From Mauremys mutica (Eukaryota; Chordata; Testudines; Geoemydidae), in NCBI RefSeq assembly GCF_020497125.1, contig NC_059073.1, positions 17,815,225 to 17,879,224 on the forward strand: DNA of 64,000 nt, in the 5' to 3' direction. Below, one piece after another: positions 41,214 to 53,094 of this stretch. The notes below the pieces were generated by a model. That model saw only the letters and a list, made by a program, of their open reading frames with translations. It had not been told where the DNA came from and searched no databases. Position 1 is the first letter of the stretch, and the number at the start of each line of letters is the position of its first letter. Made by a program: the position numbers and the translations under genes.

Positions 41214-42793
41214 GCAGCAGTGTTTCCAAATTGAAATATTTTGGTTTGCGGATGAAATATTTCAGTATTCAAATATCTGTCCAAACATTGAAATTTTCCA
41301 TGGGAAAAAACTGCACCCTTTTCCCAACCAGCAGTGGTGTGAAATCTGGTTACTTTGCGCCAAAGTCTGAGACGAGAGAGACATTGCACATCAGAACTAG
41401 CCCTATGCGTTCAGGGATCCCATGCAGCTCTTAGGCCTGATTCAAAGTCCATTGAAGTCAATGGAAAGACCTCAGTTGGTGTTGAATCATCCTTTAGTGA
41501 GAGAGGCCAGTATCAGTCACAACTGTGAGAAACACTGATAAAACAGTGGCATAGTTTGAAAAACGATACTGAAAATTCTCATCTAGGATTTATTAAGGTG
41601 TCAACGGTGCTAGTCACTGCAGTTTTCCTTTGATGGGAATCTCACGGGTAAGTTTTTGCTTTGAAAAGTTGGGGGTTAATGTTTTGTGACACCTTTTATC
41701 TTTCTTTTACAGGAATTGCAAAGCACATAAATATGCATGTCTGAAGAAATAAAATCAATCAAGACATAATGACTAATTCAATAGCATAGACTGGGACTTC
41801 TGGTGCAAAGAGGGCAAATCACCAAAGAATAATCAGAGATGTACTGGACCTGATTCTTCCTGAACTGGGTAGCTGCTACTTCCATTGGTGTAACTGAAGG
41901 AAGAATTGGGTCCATTGGCTCTATGATCCTAGGCAGAAAACATGCACCTGATTCTCCTCCCATACTAATTTTACACCAGTGTAATCACATAGCTTTTAAA
42001 GAAATCACTCCTGATATACATTCTGCGACTGAAAGAAGAATCAGATCTATAAACAATAGCTTCTTTTTCAAAGGAAAAAATAATTATGTATAAATAGAAT
42101 ACGAACAATTTTTGCAAGCATGAGGCTTTTCTTTTAGGAAGGCTTCTCTATGGTACCATAAAGACCTATAATGGTTGTTGAGTAAGGTCACATTGCTTGT
42201 GATATCCATTTGCTATGATAGCAACAAAATACCAGACTAGGGAGGGAAAAAGCAAATACAAAACGTTGATTATAACATGGATGTCAAGTAAGTTACTTTT
42301 TTTCTTAATAGCAAGCAATTTTGGTGGTTTTCCTCTTGACTACTCTACACTATTTTCTGTATCTAATCTTCACTTAATCTGCATTCAAAGAGCTTTTCAC
42401 TGACAAAGTTTCTCTTTCATCCCCTCTCACCTTGTGAAATGTGCATAAATTACAAAAGGCAAATTAAGTCAGGTCAAAACAATATTAACAGACCAGTGCT
42501 ACTTTCATAATTAAATCTCAGCAGCTGCAGTGGGATGATGGCTATACTGGTTGTAAATATATCAAGTGGTTCTGATGACACTAATGCACTTTATTAGGGA
42601 TAGGTATCATTATTTCTACAATCTAATCCACATTTACCCTTTTCCTGCCCTTCAATTACCAGGCAGGACATATGGTAAATTAGATTTCAGCATGTTAATT
42701 TTTTTTCTTAATTAACAGCCATTAAGATTATATGTTGCATTATTTAGTGGATGATTCTGTGCCTGTGCTAACTAAACTTAGTTTGAGAGAATC
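41214..42793. other. No gene recognised
   Basis: Non-coding. It includes a small hairpin repeat near 41434-41470 (CCATTGAAGTCAATGG) and AT-rich stretches. Confidence 0.4.
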
Positions 42794-42805
42794 ACTTTTT
42801 TTTAT

Positions 42806-43018
42806 GAAGCAGCAAAGAATCCTGTGGCACCTTATAGACTAACAGACGTTTTGCAGCATGAGCTTTTGTGGGTGAATACCCACTTCTTCAGATGGCATCT
42901 GAAGAAGTGGGTATTCACCCACGAAAGCTCATGCTGCAAAACGTCTGTTAGTCTATAAGGTGCCACAGGATTCTTTGCTGATTCTACAGAACCAGACTAA
43001 CACGGCTACCCCTCTGAT
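42806..43018. mobile_element. Penelope-type near-perfect palindrome with 12 bp target duplication
   Basis: Two 85 bp arms (42810-42894 and 42896-42980) are inverse copies around a single central G at 42895. The only difference is T42867 opposite G42923. A terminal CAGACTAACACGGCTACC follows the right arm, as in the element at 20841. ACTTTTTTTTAT flanks both sides exactly (42794-42805 and 43019-43030). No coding. Confidence 0.88.
42899..42936 (+). ncRNA. Hammerhead-like motif (candidate)
   Basis: CTGAAGA matches the hammerhead CUGANGA exactly, followed by the stem GTGGGT/ACCCAC with an ATTC loop, GAAA, then GC-TCAT-GC-T. The base after T is G, where H (not G) is required, and stem I is weak, so this copy is probably not an active ribozyme. 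The mirrored arm has A in place of the G of GAAA. Confidence 0.3.
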
Positions 43019-43030
43019 ACTTTTTTTTAT

Positions 43031-44245
43031 ACAGAGGTATTTGTAACCCGCACTCGGCTCTCCCCACTTAGTGTTACAGTCCCTTCCTCTTTGGCATTAT
43101 GGTTCGGAGGAGGTGGGGTTGTCCGCCTACTCTATGGAGGGGAAAGTTACGAACAGTAACAAATGAACTTACACTAATAAAAAATAGGGAGGCTATGCAA
43201 TCGGTTGGCCAAGCTGTAACTTACAATGCAACCTTAATTACATACATATATATAAGCACAATCAAACAAAATTCAACCCAGTCTGTAAGGGTCTTTGCTT
43301 GTTTACATTATACTCACTTTTTGGGAAAAGATCCATGTAAGCAAAAAATCAAGGCTCACTTCCACAGGTTGGAGCAAACGAACAAACAAACAAACAAAAA
43401 ACCCAATTTCCTTTCATTTCAAGTGGAAAATGAGAGGGACCTATTGGGAGTCTCCCTTTGATCCCTGTATGTATTGCCAGTTACTGATAATGGAGTTACT
43501 TGTGCCATTCCCAGATGACACTTCACAATGACTCCTTTATTCTCAAGCGTGTACTAAATAGTGGTTTGGGGTCTGAGCAGATGCTGATGTTTCTGTCCCC
43601 AAGAGGCTATTCTGAGAAAGAATGGGGATAACATTAATGTGGACTAACAGTGGCTGGCTTAAGGGCATCCAACAATGCTCTGAAATGTTTTCTGGGCATA
43701 AAACTACAAAGTGGTAGTTAATGAGATAAGAAAACCTCTTCATTCAATTCACTCTTCATGCAGGGCTAATATAAAGTTCACTGTTGATGCAAGGCTCATA
43801 TAAAGATAATATAAACCTTAATGATTCATATCAGCAAAGTCATCATGCAGACAAGTTGCAAGATGGGGATTCAATGGGAATAAACCAAATAATATGTAGC
43901 AGATCTCATATATCGGTATTTGAATACCCCTCCTTTCTTCATTAGTCTCCCTCTGTTACACTACTACAATGTACTGCCCAGTGTATGTAAACCTGCACCA
44001 CTGCCCTCTGTTGGATGGAGCCAGAAATACATAGACCTAGTACTGATGGTAACTGTTTCCCTAGAACTGAAGTAATCAGCACCTGGGCCCAGATCCTCAA
44101 AGATATTAGGTGTCTAACTCCGACTGAAATATCTAAATACCTTTGAGGATCTTAGCCCTGTTCTTTAGGAGCAGAGGTGTCTCCCTGCTTCTGACATGAG
44201 GTTTTGAATGGGCTTTGGGCACAGAATAGAGACATCTGTGAAGTC
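43031..44245. other. No gene; one small hairpin repeat
   Basis: Non-coding. A hairpin around 44088-44157 pairs CAGATCCTCAAAGATATT with ACCTTTGAGGATCT. Nothing else is recognisable. Confidence 0.4.
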
Positions 44246-44248
44246 TTA

Positions 44249-44544
44249 GGGTAGGTCTACACTTACCTGCCGGGTCGACGCGTAGAGTTCGACTTCTCGG
44301 AGTTCGAACTATCGCGTCTAATCTAGACGCGATAGTTCGAACTCCGAACGTGCTCCCGTCGACTCCGGAACTCCACCACCGCGAACGGCAGTGGCGGAGT
44401 CGATGGGGGAGCCGCAGACTTCGATCCCGTGGCGTCTGGACGGGTGAGTAGTTCGAACTAAGGTAGTTCGAGTTCAGCTACGCTATTCCTGTAGCTGAAC
44501 TTGCATACCTTAGTTCGACACCCCCCCCCGGTGTAGACCAGGCC
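44249..44544 (+). mobile_element. Harbinger-type MITE with TTA target duplication
   Basis: The left end is GGGTAGGTCTACACTTACC and the right end GGTGTAGACCAGGCC. TTA flanks both sides (44246-44248, 44545-44547). A central perfect palindrome has 22 bp arms (44299-44320 and 44324-44345) around ATC. The right terminus, inverted, reads GGCCTGGTCTACACC and matches the ends of the autonomous Harbinger at 5424-10236 over 14 bases, so that element is a plausible source of transposase. Confidence 0.88.
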
Positions 44545-44853
44545 TTAGATAGCTGTGGGGGTGTTTTACAAAATTGTAAATAGATTAACCTTTTCCTCCT
44601 CGGAACAGTAACTTTTGTTGGCATGAAGGGGCATTAATTTTAACTAGAGGAAGAAAAGGGAGTTCCTCACATCAGGTTAAAAGTGAACCAGAAAGGTTGT
44701 TTTTAAAATTACAAATGAAGTCTGAACTCTTCTATCTGTGACAGACTCTAAGAACTGCTTGATTTTAAAGTCATGGGTGGCGGGTATAATAGGCCAGAGG
44801 AGGCTAAACCTCTGCCCTCTCCCCCAAGCCAGTGGGGGTGGCTGGCAGCCAGT

Positions 44854-45086
44854 GGGCTGATGCTGAGGCCGGTGGGTGACCTGGTGCTGGGGCTGATGCT
44901 GGGGCCGGTGGGTGACCTGGTGCTGGGGCTGATGCTGAGGCCGGTGGGTGACCTGGTGCTGGGGCTGATGCTGGGGCCGGTGGGTGACCTGGTGCTGGGG
45001 CTGATGCTGGGGCCGGTGGGTGACCTGGTGCTGGGGCTGATGCTGGGGCCGGTGGGTGACCTGGTGCTGAGGCTGATGCTGGGGCC
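44854..45086. repeat. 36 bp minisatellite
   Basis: Six full units start at 44871, 44907, 44943, 44979, 45015 and 45051, preceded by a partial one. The unit is GGTGGGTGACCTGGTGCTGG followed by GGCTGATGCTGGGGCC, with G/A variants near the end of some units. Since 36 is a multiple of three, frames stay open on both strands. The resulting proteins are not credible genes. Confidence 0.95.
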
Positions 45087-45089
45087 GGC

Positions 45090-46320
45090 CAGCACCAGTG
45101 CTGGGCCACTGGTTGGCCTAGTTCCATCCTTGCAAGACAACCTCCCACCAAAAGCAGTTCCTCCTCTCTCTTGTTTGGCACCCACTTTCCTGTGAAGAGG
45201 AGGCTCAGGGGGTCCCAGTGGCCTACTCTGCTTCAGAGACTCCAGTTGGGGCTGGGATGGCAGTGCACCCATCCTGAAGGTCCAGAAGAGGCTTAGCCAC
45301 TTCCCTCCAAAATATCTGGAGGTGCTGTAGGCTAATAGCTCATTGGCAGCCTCCTGTAGATAGCCCCAGGCAAGGTGGGAAACAAACAAGGGCACCCCCA
45401 GGAATGTTTGACCTGGTATGCTCTGTCAATCCCTGTGGAGTCATCCTGCTGCAGCTCCTGGCCCCAGCACCTTGCCCACCAGCTCGGCACTACGTTGAGC
45501 CCCTGCCTTCCAGCCTGGTCCGCTCAGGTGTAGTGTCACTCTCCATCCCTGAAAGGAGACATGGAGTGCTGGAAGTGGGGGCGAAGACTTGCAGACCCCT
45601 GAAAGGGAGCCCCCGTGCAGGAGCTGGCCCCATGCCAGTGGCGTAGAGGACCAGCACTGGCTGCCCCACCGTGACATCATGACAGTGGGGGCCATGGAGC
45701 CAAAATTACATGGGTGGCATTGTGACCTGTGCACGATCTGGAGGAGCAAGGATTTTAGCGCAGCATTTCCCCTGTCCCTAGTAAGTGTTCTATCTATCGG
45801 GCTATGAGATACACTAGGGTGAGTCACTCCCTCGCTCCTATTGAAGCTATTTCACTGTCTATAACATACTTAACTATTCATTAGAGCAGGCTCTTCAGCC
45901 TGGTTCCCTCATTCCACAAGGAATCTCTGCAGGGCTGATAGATGCTCAAAGCAGTTAGCACTAGATACTGTATAATAGCAAGTAGCTCTTTTTTTTTAAA
46001 ATAACCCAGGAGGGTGAATTGTTTTTCTGGCTACTAGGACGGATCAAACAATTGCAGTGTGTGGCTCCAATCCTATTTATTATCAGCCAAAGATTTCAAT
46101 GGCAAATGAGTATGTTGTTCTGTGGCAGGGCCGATGCCAGCAGGATGGGAAACGAACTAACCAACTTTTGGAAATGCTTCATTTTGGTTTACTACCTCCT
46201 TTTGTTTTATGAACACAGCCTCCATAATCCTTTTGTTTTTGAGTTTGGGGATTCACATTAAAACAGTGCCTGCTGCTGCTGCTAGCGGTGCCATTTCCAT
46301 CGCAAAAGCCAGGAGACTCT
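45090..46320. other. No gene recognised
   Basis: GC-moderate to AT-rich non-coding DNA. The open frames at 45400-45830 have no recognisable domain. Confidence 0.4.
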
Positions 46321-46321
46321 G

Positions 46322-46612
46322 CCTAGTCTACACCCAAAACGCAGTTTGACCTAGCCATGTCGCTCAGAGGTGTGCAACATTCACATTCTTGAAAGATGTA
46401 GTTAAGCCCACCTAAGACCTGGTATATAGGCATTGTTAGGTGGATGGAAGAATTCTTCCATCCACCTAGCTACCACCTCTTGAGGGGGTGGGTTTAGTCC
46501 TGTGATGGAAAACCCCCTTCTGTCAATGCAGGCAATGTCTACACTATAGAGCTTCAGTGGTGGATCTCCAATGCTTGTAGTGTGGACACAGCCGTAGTTC
46601 TTGGTGATGTTT
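46322..46612. mobile_element. Harbinger-type MITE, decayed
   Basis: The left end CCTAGTCTACACCCAAAACG and the right end TGTAGTGTGGACACAGCC are diverged inverted GTCTACAC-type repeats. A central hairpin GGTGGATGGAAGAATTCTTC and CATCCACC lies at 46439-46470, and CAATGTCTACACTATAGAGC inside suggests a second terminus. Non-coding. Confidence 0.55.
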
Positions 46613-47300
46613 ACAAAACTCAAATATGCATTTGAAACGACGTATTCTGGAAACATAACGACTTGCTCCTGGCTGTATTGCAGAAGGCTGTAATCATAAT
46701 GAAAGGGGATAAAGCCTTACTTTTAGCATGCTTGGTTTTTATGTGTTAGCCTGCTCTGGCTGGAACTGGCCAGCTGAGAATTCCCTCAGCAGAGGGGAGT
46801 TTTCAGCTGGGAAAAAGACAGATGAGCTGGTCTTGTGCCAGCTGGATCCCCACCACTGTAAGGGGGAATGTCAGAGAGAGGGCAGGCATGAGGTAAGCTT
46901 CATTCTGCCAATCCTCAGCTAGCCGATGGTCCCCCCTCGTCTGCTCTAACTAAGGACAGGCCAGAGCCATTGCAGGCTGGCCCACAACATCCATGAGCTG
47001 TAACTGTCTCCCTGAAGAGAATAAGTCCAGTGGGAATCAAACCTGCTCTTTGGAGAAGGCCAAATTACAATTTTAATTATGGCCCATGGACCAAGGCTAC
47101 GAAGTTGTGGCCACATACTACCCTCAACCCACAGCTGATTTCCCTCCACTAACTCTAGGCCACTTGCACATGCAATGATGGTACCCACATGGAGCATCTA
47201 TTGCAGTGACTGCATCTACAAATTGAGTGAGCAAATGCCTTTTGAAAATCTAGTCCTTATACCACCACCATCACACATAAGAGTTAACAGGCCACTGAAC
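46613..47300. other. No gene recognised
   Basis: Non-coding sequence with no recognised repeat. Confidence 0.4.
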
Positions 47301-47304
47301 TGAC

Positions 47305-48092
47305 TGGGTCTGTTCACACCTATCTGTTGCTTCAGGCTGTCTGCAGCTTTGCTCCATCTGTTCACATTTAGGGCATGGTACACGTGCAGATGTAGAGTGC
47401 TTTGAGTTAAACCAGCCTTCGTAGAGCACAGTAGGGAAAGTGCTGTAGTCTGTCCACACTGACAGCTGACAGCGCACTGGCATAGCCACAGCAGCTCTTG
47501 CAATGGCCACAGAGCGCAGTGCATTGTGGTAGCTATCCCAGCATGCAAGTGGCTGCAACATGCTTTTCAAATAGGGGGTGGGTGGTGGAGTGTGACAAGG
47601 AGTGTGTTGTGTGTATGTGGGGGGAAAGAGAGTGGGTTTTGGGGGGGCTGAGAGCATGTCAGCATGCTGTCTTGTAAGTTGAGACGGCAGCAGACCTCAC
47701 CCTGCACCCCCTGCCTCTCTCTCTCTCACATAGCATTCCACAGTAATGGTTGCTTTGTCTTGGAGCAGATAAGCAGCCGGCTGTCAGAAATGGAGCTTTC
47801 AAAGGGCATAGCCAAAACAATGGCAAGAGTGGCCACTTGACTTAAGGGGATTATGGGATGTTTCCAGAAGCTGATCAGAGCGCAGTAATGCAACACCTCA
47901 TTCACATTGATGCAGGGGTGCTCCAGCGCGGCCGCATCAAATGTTATTCCACTCGCCGAGGTGGAGTACCAGAAGCGCTCTAGCTGCGGAGTCAGATCGC
48001 TCTGCGTGCCTTGCCAGTGTGGACGGGGAGTGAGCTAGTGTGCCCGGGGCTCCTTTAACGTGCTGTAATTCGCAAGTGTAGCCAAGCCCTCA
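47305..48092. mobile_element. Harbinger-type non-autonomous element (tentative)
   Basis: Begins GGTCTGTTCACACCTATC and ends TTCGCAAGTGTAGCCAAGCC, a diverged inverted pair. Interior words GTGCATTGTGGTAGCTATCCC near 47520 and TATTCCACTCGCCGAGGTGG near 47945 parallel subterminal words of the autonomous Harbinger (CACTGTGGGAAGCTATCCC near 5578). No transposase coding is left. Confidence 0.5.
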
Positions 48093-48413
48093 GAAAGCTT
48101 TCCAAGCATAAGGGCTAAGGATACAGAGCCTGGCTCACCATGGCTTCACCCCTTGTGTGGTCATTTACACCCGACTAAAGAGCGCGCAAAGTGGGTATAA
48201 AATGACAGTGCAGAATGGGAGCATTTACAGCCCCTTTGCATGGGTGTAAGTGACTGCAAAAGAGGCAGTGGAGAATAAGACCCTTTCTAAGATCAAAGTT
48301 GTGATTCTGTGTAGCGGGGCTGGATAAATGCATTTAGCAGGCCAGGAATACAATCCCCCTCCACCCCGACATAGTGTCTTGTATTGCTAAAGATCCAAAC
48401 GTTCTTTACAAAG

Positions 48414-48971
48414 CAGGGCTGCCCAGGGGGGGCAAGAGGGACAATTTGCCCCAGGCCCCGGAGGGACCCCCACAAGAGTTTTTCAGGGCCCCTAGAGCAG
48501 GGTCCTTTACTCGCTCCAGGGGCCCCAGAAAGCTCTCGTGGGTCCCGGGCCCCCGGAACTTCTTCCGCTCCCGGTCTTCGCCGGCGGGGGGTCCTTCCGC
48601 TCCGGGGCAGAAGGACCCCCCGCCGGCGAATTACCACGGAAGCGGGACCCGCCGCCGAAGTGCAGCCGGGTCTTCGGCGGTAATTCGGCAGCGTGGGGGC
48701 CTTCCATTCCGGGACCTGCTGCCGAAGTGCCCCAAAGACCTGCCGCGGGGGTCCCCCACCGCCGAATTACCGCCGAAGACCTGGCTGCACTTCGGTGGCA
48801 GGTCCCGCTTCCGCGGTAATTCGCCAGCGGGGGGGCCCCCCGCCACGGGTCTTCGGGGCACTTCGGCGGCAGGTCCCAGAATGGAAGGGCCCCCCGCCGC
48901 CGAATTACCACCGAAGCGGGGCCCCCCGCCGCCGAAGAGCCCAGGCCCCCGGAATTCTCTGAGCGGCCCTG
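48414..48971. mobile_element. hAT MITE with GC-rich compound palindrome
   Basis: Starts CAGGGCTGCCC and ends GAGCGGCCCTG. TTACAAAG flanks both sides exactly (48406-48413, 48972-48979). Inside, 48595-48690 recurs inverted at about 48740-48830, and the flanking GGCCTTCCATTCCGGGACC recurs inverted near 48885, so most of the element folds into a compound hairpin. Open frames of up to 245 codons on both strands result from this GC-rich palindrome. Confidence 0.88.
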
Positions 48972-48979
48972 TTACAAAG

Positions 48980-51182
48980 TACTTTCAATACACACGAAAC
49001 ACATCCATCTCTGGGGTGGAAACCAGCAGGCATGGAACAGGTCTCAGGGATGCTACACATAACTCCAGAATAGGAAGAGAGAACTGCCACATCCAAATTA
49101 AGGGATTTTAGGCACTTAGAATGTAATTCCATGAATGGCTTGTGGACATTACATGGGACATACACTGCCACTACTCTTGCAGAACGTGGTAGGAGAGTTT
49201 TAAAGCCCAGATATAGTCAGGGGAGCTCTGTCTCATCTGAAATTGTTCGGCAGCTCCCAGAAAGGTATCACATCACTTTTAGTTCTTTTTCTTCAGTCTT
49301 AGAAATTACCCTGCCCTAAACTTCTTGTTCATTTCCCTCTTTCAAAGCATTGGGTAGCACCCTGCCACTATGTTTATGGCTATGTCAGAATCTAATAACG
49401 AGCATTTGCCGTCCCCTAATCATGATCCTAGACCACTTTTCTCCATTCCCTCCACCCCCATATTATTATAACCATTGATTATCTTTCAGATGAGACAGAG
49501 TTCCTGGCTGTATCTGGACATTAAAACTCTCCCTGGAAGGCAAACTAACGAATCAGACGGATAGTGAAACTGTGCTGAGGTCAAAGTTGACAGGTGGTAG
49601 ATGGAATATTGAGAAACAGGGTAAAGGTCTCTTAGGTGAGTTTATAATGGGCTCTGTGCAGAACTGACGGGATTCTGTAAACTTGAACACAACATTCTGG
49701 CAACTCTACGAAGGATGATAGGAAGAAAACTCAACAACCTTCTAGCAGTCCTCAGTAGGAAAGGGTCTAGGGAGTAAACAAATGCAATGTTTCTGGTCCA
49801 GCTACTGTCAGCAGTAGGAATTTGCATCTCATCCATTTACACTGGTACAGTCACTGCAACGGCATAGCAGATCAGCATTAAGAACAGTCAAGAAGCTATT
49901 ATTATTACTAATATAAAGCTGCTCCTAACCAGCGCAAGGAAGCTGCTAAATGAGCTTCTCCAGTGGTATAAACACTGAACAAAAGGTATACAATGAAAAC
50001 AGAGAGAGTGGTCAACCCACAAGCCACTCTTTGGAGAATTTGCTTTGGGACTAGAAAGGCTTTGAATTTGATTTCCTTTCCAAGTCAGGAGGACACCAAA
50101 ACTCAAACAAACCTGTGGCTGTCTTGTTTGCCCTCTTGTCGCCCCGCAGGCTATTCCCAACCCCACAATGGTGTTTACTTTTCAAAAACTAAAAACACAA
50201 CAACAAGGAGTGTGATCCCACTGTCCTCAGTTTCAGTGAGAGCTTTGCCATTGATTTCAAATCTGGCCCTTGGTGCATTTCCAAACCTCAGGATTCCTAG
50301 TTTTTAATTGTTGCTACGGCATTCTACAGTCAGATTCTGAAGGCAGCAAGGAGACTACTTAACAGGGGGCTGATTCTCCATTATACTAAGACCCATTTAC
50401 ACTGCCCTGTGGATATAAATTACATTTACACCCACTTCAAAGTCCTTTTATGCTGTCAGAGTGGTATAAAGGGGTCCTTAATGTCACTGACCATTCAGGC
50501 CAGACTGTCCACATATCATAGTTGTTCAAATAGAGCTGTAAAAGCATAATATAAAAAAATAGTCAAATAAGCAATCTACTTCATTTCAATCAAATTTCTG
50601 TCTCCAGGACATAACACATTAACTAAAAGCTGCTAAAATGCCAGGGGTATTCAGTTTCTCTAATGGTAAAAAGGAGCCCAACCTCTCTGGGAATTTATAA
50701 TTGACAGAAGATGATTAAATAGCAAATGGAACCAAGTCTAATAGAGACAGGAAGAGCCCTAGGTGTTAAATACATAAAGCCAGTTTGCTTTATTGTGAGT
50801 AAATGGAATCAATGCTCTACATCATTATTTAAACACTGTAATTAAACGTGGAATTCGGGTGCTTAAATTGCAGGCTGGTCCACAGCCAGAAAGATTTCGG
50901 GCAAGGGAGAGAAGCCAGAGCCAGAAACTCAATTCAACTGTAAGGCATTGAAGAGCAGGGACAAGTTCATCCCTGGGGTAACACCGATTAAATCAATGGA
51001 GTCAGAGCAGGGACCAATCCATCTGCATGAATTGAGAGCATCCTGTCCTCATTTTGTGCTGGATTAGAGAAATGTTTTCTGGTCTCTTCTGCTTCTGTCC
51101 TGTGGGTCATTTTTAGGATAAGATGCCTGGTAACAAATTAAAATAGAATTTTAAAAGTCATATTCTGCAGCCCTTCTATAAT
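48980..51182. other. No gene recognised
   Basis: Non-coding; no repeat ends or domains recognised. Confidence 0.4.
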
Positions 51183-51260
51183 AATATATTTGTATTGCCA
51201 CAGTGCTTAGGAATCCCTGTCATGGGTTAGGGCCCCCTTTTGCTAGGTACAGTGAGTTGG
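51183..51260 (-). mobile_element. L2-like LINE 3' end, short fragment
   Basis: TAATATATTTGTATTGCCAC, GTGCTTAGGAATCCC, GGGTTAGGGCCCCC and TTTGCTAGGTACAG follow the minus-strand order of the L2-like end at 10384-10530. Short and diverged. Confidence 0.4.
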
Positions 51261-53090
51261 CCACTGTAATTCCTAACTGTGTCATTGACTGGCTAGAGGA
51301 CCCTGAGGACCTTAGTCCAAAATTGGACTACTTGCAGAATTAGGTACCACTCAGCATGCGTAAGGGTGGCAAAATGTGACCCCAAATTCAAAATGGTGAA
51401 GTGGGGAAAAATTATAGAAAGGGTCCTGAAAAGGGAAATTTACATATTTTTTCCCCCAGTTCTGGAAGAAGTATCCCAGTGTGGCGGTGTCTGGAAGACA
51501 GTAAAGTCTTCCAAACTGTGATTGACTAGGCCACTGAAATCGCCTACCACGTTTAACGTGGATCTTTCTCTCATTTGGCCAGATGAGACCCTTACTCAAG
51601 TGGGATAGGACCTCACTCCATATCTTGTCCCATTGGTTTCAATGGGCCTACTTGCGGAGTCAGGTACTAGTCAATGTACGTTGAAGGTGCCAGATTCGGG
51701 CTATAGGTACTTCTGATCATCTCACTTGGTACCTAGCTGACTCTTAGGTACCTAAATACCTTTACAAATATGGCCATAAGTGCCTAATCACTTTTGAAAA
51801 CAGGACTTAGGCTTTTAGGTCACTTAGATACTTTTGAAAATGTTACCCCCAGGCACAAAGTAAGCATTTAGGAGCCTAAGTTCAGGCAGCCATTAAAAAG
51901 AAGATAGTGGCAAAGGAAAGTTAGGGGTAGCGATGCTTCCATTTTTATTTAAAAATTTTATATGTAGAACAAGCTGCTTCCTTCCTCTAACTCATGTGGC
52001 ATCACACAGCTTGAGCTTAGGCAGGGATAAGGTGCACCCCATGAAGAGGTGTAATAGTATGTGGCCAGGAGAATCCATGGCAAAGTGCAACTCTACCTAA
52101 CTCCCAACTCAGGGCTATGTGTACATGACACGGTCAAACCCACAGATATTAACAGGGATCTCCTTAATCTAACTTGGCTCACTATTATATCTCTTGAGTA
52201 CTGAGAACGCGTAAGTGTTCAGTGGCTCTAAATTCAAGTATTAATGAAGGCTATTATTTTGGAGGATGGTAGACAGTAATTATTGCTGTGATAAGAAAGG
52301 CAAGAGACTTACTGCATGTCTCCTATTAAAGAGAGGAGAAAGACAAATATATCCAAGTGCAGTGGTGCAATGAGATTTCCATGGCCATTAATTTGGGATA
52401 AAGGAAAGGATGTAGGGAAGCTTTTAGACTTTAAACTTAGCATAATTGTTACAAGATTTTTAAGAAGCCGAGTGTGGGGCACCTGAACAGTCAATGATCC
52501 AGTCATGTGTATCCTTCCTTTGATGAAGATGCCACCACTTATTACTCAACAAGAAATATTGCAGGACATAATTTGTTAGAGAGTTTTTCATTTTCATTTG
52601 ACAGTTTTTAAGGTCAAGCTCAATAGCTTGTAATTGACAGGCTCTTTAGTCGCTTTGAAGAACTGAGAACACAGAGCAATCAGCAATTTTCAATTTGTCG
52701 TCACATCACCGATACATTTAAAGAGAGATGTATCCTCATTCTGATACTTGGCTTTTTTCATGCATATTTTAAAAAGGGAAACCTGTTTTGAGCAATCCAT
52801 CCAAGGACGAGGAAAATACAGATACAAGAAAACTGCATAGGGATACTTCAAAGGTGTTGCTAAAGAAGAGATTGCCTTTTGGAAGTCATCTTTAATACAA
52901 ATTTCATTGTACTTATAAACCATATTGCTAAGAGAATATTTCCCCATCACGTTCATATCTTCACTTACCAAATAATAGGGCTAGATTTTGCCACACTTAC
53001 ACTAAGTAGTACCTTACTCTACAAGTAGCACCACTGAAAACAGTAGAACTACTTGTGAACGACAAGGGTGGCAAAAACTGGATCATAACA
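51261..53090. other. No gene; hairpin-type repeat words
   Basis: Around 51735-51845 the words TTAGGTACCTAAATACC and TTTAGGTCACTTAGATAC belong to the short foldback repeats. Nothing else recognisable. Confidence 0.4.
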
Positions 53091-53094
53091 GGTA

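Noticed and set aside
42806..43018. CRISPR-like or rho-type hairpin
   Set aside because: It is a single palindrome with retroelement termini and a target duplication in a vertebrate context.
44748..45395. 215-codon minus-strand and 140-codon plus-strand frames
   Set aside because: They are the translation of a 36 bp minisatellite, open on both strands because the unit is a multiple of three.
48374..49111. 245-codon plus-strand open frame and antisense frames
   Set aside because: It lies within and across a GC-rich palindromic hAT MITE. Frames are open on both strands and the composition is Pro/Arg/Gly-rich.
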